A DNA stretch of 64,000 nt from the NCBI GenBank assembly GCA_045586505.1, contig JAZNAL010000020.1, forward strand, positions 15,585 through 79,584, written 5' to 3'. A program made the translations under genes and the position numbers. Within the stretch, counting starts at the first letter, position 1, and each line of letters begins with the position of its first letter. A model generated the notes under the pieces. That model was not told where the DNA came from, did no database searches, and saw only the letters and a list, made by a program, of their open reading frames with translations. Below, piece after piece: positions 60,857 to 64,000 of this stretch. Source of the DNA: Flemingiibacterium sp045586505. Its GTDB lineage: Bacteria > Bacillota > Clostridia > Oscillospirales > CAG-272.

Positions 60857-60921
60857 TGGCGTCAAAATGAGGTATAATGTTAAAAGTGGCGCTAAAATAA
60901 AATATAATGGCGCCATAATGA
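60857..60921. promoter_or_regulatory. Three direct repeats between RHH and SLOG copy 2
   Basis: TGGCGTCAAAATGA (60857-60870), TGGCGCTAAAATAA (60887-60900) and TGGCGCCATAATGA (60908-60921) follow the consensus TGGCGYYAWAATRA. Their starts are 30 and 21 bases apart, close to whole helical turns. TATAAT boxes at 60873-60878 and 60903-60908 lie between or inside them. These are probable RHH operators. Confidence 0.7.
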
Positions 60922-60942
60922 AACATAAGAGGTATGAAAATC

Positions 60943-61272
60943 ATGAAAGTAGCAGTAATAGGTTCGCGCAATTTAACAGTAGACAATCTCGGGGATTACC
61001 TTCCCGAAAACACCACGGAGCTTGTTTCCGGCGGCGCAAAGGGTATAGACACCTGTGCCCGCGAATATGCGGACTCGGTGGGATTAAAAATAACGGAGTT
61101 TTTGCCCGAATACAACCGCTACGGCAGAGGTGCACCGCTGAAACGCAATCTGCAGATCATCGAATACGCTGACATGGTCATCGCCTTTTGGGACGGAAAA
61201 TCACGGGGGACAAAAATGGTTATTGATTCTTGTGAAAAGATGGGGAAAGCGATAAAGATAAACCTTGTATGA
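60943..61272 (+). CDS. SLOG-fold nucleotide-binding protein (copy 2)
   Basis: The 109-residue protein has the same marks as copy 1: GSR at 7-9, SGGAKGID at 29-36, FLPEYNRYGR, RN and FWDGKSRGT near 81-89. About two-thirds of positions are identical to copy 1 by hand alignment, and the differences are mostly conservative, so both are under selection to stay functional. ATG 60943 is chosen over 60934 because AGAGGT stands 9 bases ahead. A bidirectional terminator begins at its stop codon. It is divergent from RHH copy 2. Confidence 0.85.
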   Translation: MKVAVIGSRNLTVDNLGDYLPENTTELVSGGAKGIDTCAREYADSVGLKITEFLPEYNRYGRGAPLKRNLQIIEYADMVIAFWDGKSRGTKMVIDSCEKMGKAIKINLV

Positions 61273-61311
61273 AAACGGCTCGTCTGTGGGAACAGCAGAC
61301 GAGCCGTTTTT
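61272..61311. terminator. Bidirectional terminator, SLOG copy 2 and DUF6062 gene
   Basis: AAAACGGCTCGTCTG (61272-61286) and CAGACGAGCCGTTTT (61296-61310) form a perfect 15-bp stem with A- and T-runs at its ends, serving both convergent genes. Confidence 0.93.
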
Positions 61312-61322
61312 GTAATGCGTTC

Positions 61323-62039
61323 TTATTTTTCCACACCTCTGTGCATATCGCCGGAGGTAAACTTGATCGCGCGCTCGACGGCATCCTTGGAGTTGCCCCA
61401 AGGCTCGGCATCGTAGCGGTAGTCGAACTTCTTGCAGAACCAGCTTACATCCTCGCGCAGTTCATCGAAGTAAGTGTTAACCACCGCAGAAACCTCCTTG
61501 TAGAAGTCACCAAACAGCTTTTTGGAAAGACCCTTTCTGCCGTATTCCACGAACATACGGTAGTGGGGCAGGCATATGTATGGCTGTGCGCGGAGTTTTT
61601 CGCGGAACGCGGAGTCCTGCTCCCATAAAAGCACCGCCGTTTCGAACATTTTGGACAGCGAAAACTCAATGCGTCCGCAGACGTAGCAGGAGCCGTCCAG
61701 CTTTTCAAGCCGCTTCATCGGCTCGACACCGACGCCTTTAAGCGCCGCAAGTCCCTTGCCACTTGTCTCCTCGCGGAGCTGATTCAAATGACTCTCCAGC
61801 ATCAGTGCCATGCCGAGGCGATTCTTGCGGGTGAACATCATATCGTAGTGGGTCTTGCAGAAGCCCTGCTCGTTGGTCTTGATGCGCACATCCGGCTCCA
61901 TCATAGACGCGCCGAGGATGAGCTCCAGCTCGTTTTCTTCCAATTTGTTATAAAGTGTGCAGAACGGACATCCGCAGGCGTGATCATCGCGGGAAGCCTC
62001 AAAGGCTTCGTTGACGGGTATGGTATATATTTTTTCCAT
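61323..62039 (-). CDS. DUF6062 family protein (Cys/His-rich)
   Basis: The 238-residue protein matches the DUF6062 family common in Clostridia. It contains CGCPFC at 22-27, GFCKTHY near 59-65, CYVCGR near 118-123 and YICLPHY near 154-160: two sets of CxxC plus CxxH, enough for two metal sites. The function is unknown. The only ribosome binding site, AAAGGA, is about 13 bases before the ATG, somewhat far. The leader upstream contains a branched inverted-repeat structure. Confidence 0.82.
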   Translation of the reverse strand: MEKIYTIPVNEAFEASRDDHACGCPFCTLYNKLEENELELILGASMMEPDVRIKTNEQGFCKTHYDMMFTRKNRLGMALMLESHLNQLREETSGKGLAALKGVGVEPMKRLEKLDGSCYVCGRIEFSLSKMFETAVLLWEQDSAFREKLRAQPYICLPHYRMFVEYGRKGLSKKLFGDFYKEVSAVVNTYFDELREDVSWFCKKFDYRYDAEPWGNSKDAVERAIKFTSGDMHRGVEK

Positions 62040-62070
62040 GACTTATGACTATTCCTTTCTAACAATTATG

Positions 62071-62161
62071 AAGTTTTGCGATGGTTTCCGTTAGGAAATT
62101 CGCATCGAAGATGCGAAAGGCGCAAAACTTTATTGTCTGAAAAATGACCCATTTTTCAGAC
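62071..62161 (-). promoter_or_regulatory. Branched inverted-repeat structure upstream of the DUF6062 gene
   Basis: AAGTTTTGCG (62071-62080) pairs with CGCAAAACTT (62121-62130). Inside are two perfect hairpins, TTTCC/GGAAA (62085-62098) and TTCGCATC/GATGCGAA (62099-62117), making a three-way junction. Next to it GTCTGAAAAATG (62135-62146) pairs with CATTTTTCAGAC (62150-62161). Confidence 0.6.
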
Positions 62162-62179
62162 TTGCTCCTTTGAAAAGAC

Positions 62180-62208
62180 TTGACTTATTAACATTATACC
62201 TTTATAAT
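62180..62208 (+). promoter_or_regulatory. Promoter of the DNA glycosylase gene
   Basis: TTGACT (62180-62185) and TATAAT (62203-62208) with 17-base spacing. Transcription would start near 62215, 37 bases before the ATG. Confidence 0.88.
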
Positions 62209-62251
62209 AGAAATAAAGCAAGTATAATTTTTAAATTTGACGGAGATTTTT

Positions 62252-63160
62252 ATGTTTACCGCGGAATTAGCACAAAATATAACCGAATTCAGTGCAGACG
62301 GCGTCCCTGCTTTGCGTGTTGACGGGCTTTCCAATTTTAATATAGCCCAGATTTTCGACTGTGGACAGTGCTTCCGCTTTGACCCCACTGCCCAGCCGCG
62401 TCATGCGGTCGAGTTTGAGGGAGTCGCATACGGGCGGTACATCCACCTCGGGCAGGATACCATCGATTCGGTTATTATCTATAACACCACCGCCGCCGAA
62501 TACGAGCAGATCTGGAAGCGTTATCTGGCGCTGGATGCCGATTACGGCGAAATACGCCGCGATATCGCTGTAAGATTTGCCCATGCCACGGGCGGACGGG
62601 ATACGATCATGCCGCGTGCTATGGAATACGGTGACGGTATACGTATACTGCGTCAGGATCCGTGGGAGGCGGTCTGCTCCTTTATCGTGTCGCAGAACAA
62701 CAACATTCCGCGCATCAAAAAGATCATATCCGCTATGTCCCGCGCTTACGGTGAGCCGATAATCTGCGGCGGCAATACCTACTACGCTTTCCCAAGCGCC
62801 GAAGCGCTTGTGAGTGCGGGTGAGCAGGCGATATTTGACCTTAAAACGGGCTTTCGCGCCAAGTACATATACGATGCGGCGAAAAAAGTATTGAGCGGTG
62901 AGCTGGATCTCACGGCTGTAAGCGCCGCCTCGCCGAATGACGCGCAGGAGATGTTATGCTCCGTCAAGGGCGTCGGTCCTAAGGTTGCGGCGTGTGCCAT
63001 GCTGTTCGGCTTTGATAAGACAGAGGCGTTTCCCGTGGATGTTTGGATAAAGCGCGTGCTGTCGAAATATTATCCAGAGGGACTCGATATTTCCGCTCTC
63101 GGAAAGTATGCGGGAATCGCCCAGCAATACCTGTTTTACTATGAACGCTACAACGCGTAG
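62252..63160 (+). CDS. ogg: 8-oxoguanine DNA glycosylase (OGG1-type)
   Basis: This bifunctional glycosylase removes 8-oxoG opposite C and nicks the abasic site. The 302 residues have the OGG N-terminal domain (FDCGQCFRF near 30-38), QDPWEAVCSFIVSQNNNIPRI near 135-155 and the helix-hairpin-helix VKGVGPKVAACAML, where the Lys near 244 is the catalytic Schiff-base residue and the Asp in FPVDV near 262 assists. GGAG precedes ATG 62252; a TTG 15 bases upstream is less likely. It stands alone. Confidence 0.94.
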   Translation: MFTAELAQNITEFSADGVPALRVDGLSNFNIAQIFDCGQCFRFDPTAQPRHAVEFEGVAYGRYIHLGQDTIDSVIIYNTTAAEYEQIWKRYLALDADYGEIRRDIAVRFAHATGGRDTIMPRAMEYGDGIRILRQDPWEAVCSFIVSQNNNIPRIKKIISAMSRAYGEPIICGGNTYYAFPSAEALVSAGEQAIFDLKTGFRAKYIYDAAKKVLSGELDLTAVSAASPNDAQEMLCSVKGVGPKVAACAMLFGFDKTEAFPVDVWIKRVLSKYYPEGLDISALGKYAGIAQQYLFYYERYNA

Positions 63161-63251
63161 GGAATATATTGAAAATTTCTATAAAAACTCGCGTAGTTTG
63201 TGTCTGTTTTAAAGGCATTGTTACAAAAATTATAAAATTTACAGAAACCTC

Positions 63252-63280
63252 TTGTAATAAAGGCAAAAATGAGGTAAAAT
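63252..63280 (+). promoter_or_regulatory. Promoter of gap
   Basis: TTGTAA (63252-63257) and TAAAAT (63275-63280) are 17 bases apart. The leader of about 95 bases includes the palindrome GTTAAATATTTAAC (63312-63325), which might be an operator. Confidence 0.65.
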
Positions 63281-63381
63281 ATAAGGGTACGGATATGTCT
63301 CGCGTCGAATGTTAAATATTTAACGTGAGGTATCCACGCAAATAAGTCAAAAAATTTTTATATAATTTGGAGGATTTAATC

Positions 63382-63972
63382 ATGTCTGTTAAAGTTGCTA
63401 TTAACGGCTTTGGCCGTATCGGACGTCTTGCATTCCGTCAGATGTTCGGCGCAGAGGGTTATGAAGTAGTTGCAATCAACGACCTCACCAGCCCCAAGAT
63501 GCTCGCTCACCTTCTCAAGTACGACACCGCTCAGGGTCGCTATGAGCACTGTGTAGAGGCTGACGACGAAGCAGGCACCATCACTGTTGACGGCAAGACC
63601 CTTAAGATCTATGCTGAAAAGGACGCTGCTAACTGCCCTTGGGGCGAGCTCGGCGTTGACGTTGTTCTCGAGTGCACCGGTTTCTACTGCTCCAAGGACA
63701 AGTCCATGGCTCACATCAATGCAGGCGCAAAGAAGGTTGTTATCTCCGCTCCCGCAGGCAACGACCTCAAGACCATCGTATTCAACGTAAACCACGATGC
63801 TCTTACTGCTGATGACCAGATCATCTCCGCTGCATCCTGCACCACCAACTGCCTCGCTCCTATGGCTAAGGCTCTTAACGATTACGCTCCTATCCAGAGC
63901 GGTATCATGACCACCGTTCACGCTTACACCGGCGACCAGATGATCCTCGACGGTCCCCAGAGAAAGGGTGAC
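63382..63972 (+). CDS. gap: Glyceraldehyde-3-phosphate dehydrogenase, 5' part
   Basis: The first 197 residues of a type I GAPDH are present: the NAD-binding NGFGRIGR at 8-15, ASCTTNC with the catalytic Cys153 and TTVHAYTGDQ. GGAGG stands 8 bases before ATG 63382. The codon use is strongly biased, as expected for a highly expressed gene. The frame appears to stop at 63996 after RKGD, where all GAPDHs continue with LRR...; from base 63973 the DNA is sequencing adapter, so that stop is false and the gene is simply cut by the contig end. Confidence 0.97.
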
Positions 63973-64000
63973 AAGTCGGAGGCCAAGCGGTCTTAGGAAG
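63973..64000 (+). other. Sequencing adapter (MGI/BGISEQ), not genomic
   Basis: The last 28 bases start AAGTCGGAGGCCAAGCGG and continue exactly as the MGI/BGISEQ read-1 adapter that I remember. They break a GAPDH frame that is conserved up to the base before. They should be trimmed. Confidence 0.93.

Noticed and set aside
1..64000. CRISPR arrays, rRNA and tRNA genes, insertion-sequence transposases
   Set aside because: I looked for regular spaced repeats, rRNA/tRNA core sequences and transposase motifs on both strands and found none I could support.

Overview
This window looks like chromosomal DNA of a low-to-mid GC Gram-positive anaerobe. The class Clostridia is likely, probably a Ruminococcaceae/Oscillospirales-type gut bacterium; the family is inference. 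Supporting signs are the large Bacillus/Clostridium-type SRP RNA upstream of dnaX-ybaB-recR, a spoVG homologue, Firmicutes gene order (nadD-yqeK-rsfS, plsX-rnc-smc-ftsY, DUF177-rpmF), strong Shine-Dalgarno sites, near-consensus sigma-A promoters, and no outer-membrane genes. The right edge ends in 28 bases that match the MGI/BGISEQ sequencing adapter, so this is the end of an assembled contig. No rRNA, tRNA or CRISPR array was seen.

Layout, left to right. Bases 1-4365 (+): 3' part of era, recO, mutS2 and a small lipoprotein. 4500-6240 (+): two TIM-barrel sugar-phosphate isomerase-like genes. 6378-10051 (-): a heterodimeric ABC exporter. 10384-13430 (+): a DUF951 protein and a YfhO-family membrane protein. 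13646-32755 (-): rpsU with its own promoter, then a co-directional run that reads dprA, topA, trmFO, plsX, rnc, radical SAM, smc, ftsY, XTP pyrophosphatase, yhbY, nadD, yqeK, LCP ligase, rsfS, leuS. 32984-35448 (-): GNAT acetyltransferase and RqcH/NFACT. 35532-36170: a SLOG-fold protein divergent from a ribbon-helix-helix (RHH) protein. 36212-40040 (-): rpmF, DUF177, recR, ybaB, dnaX and the SRP RNA. 40276-42094: trmL, a single-pass membrane protein (+) and rpsT. 42349-43668 (-): a decayed phage head-gene remnant. 44096-51410 (+): rpoB-rpoC. 51513-57359: ppa, serA, serC, a small YtxH-like protein (+), pnuC and murC. 57671-60271: spoVG (+), a YjdF-like membrane protein and an M23/G5 peptidase (-). 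60640-61272: a second RHH/SLOG pair. 61323-63972: a DUF6062 protein (-), 8-oxoguanine DNA glycosylase (+) and the 5' part of gap (+).

Most of the window is housekeeping: ribosome assembly and quality control (era, rsfS, yhbY, rpsU, rpsT, rpmF, rqcH), DNA maintenance (recO, mutS2, recR, dnaX, smc, topA, dprA, ogg), secretion (SRP RNA, ftsY), envelope (murC, LCP, plsX, M23) and serine, NAD and glycolytic metabolism.

The least ordinary parts are: (1) two paralogous modules, each an RHH regulator divergent from a nucleotide-binding SLOG protein, each with its own set of repeated operator-like sites; (2) a phage relic that keeps a head protein with a toxin-50-like C-terminus followed 2 bases later by a small intact ORF; (3) structured leaders in front of pnuC and the DUF6062 gene; and (4) an extended closing helix on the SRP RNA. 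All identifications come from reading the sequence and family knowledge; no search was run.
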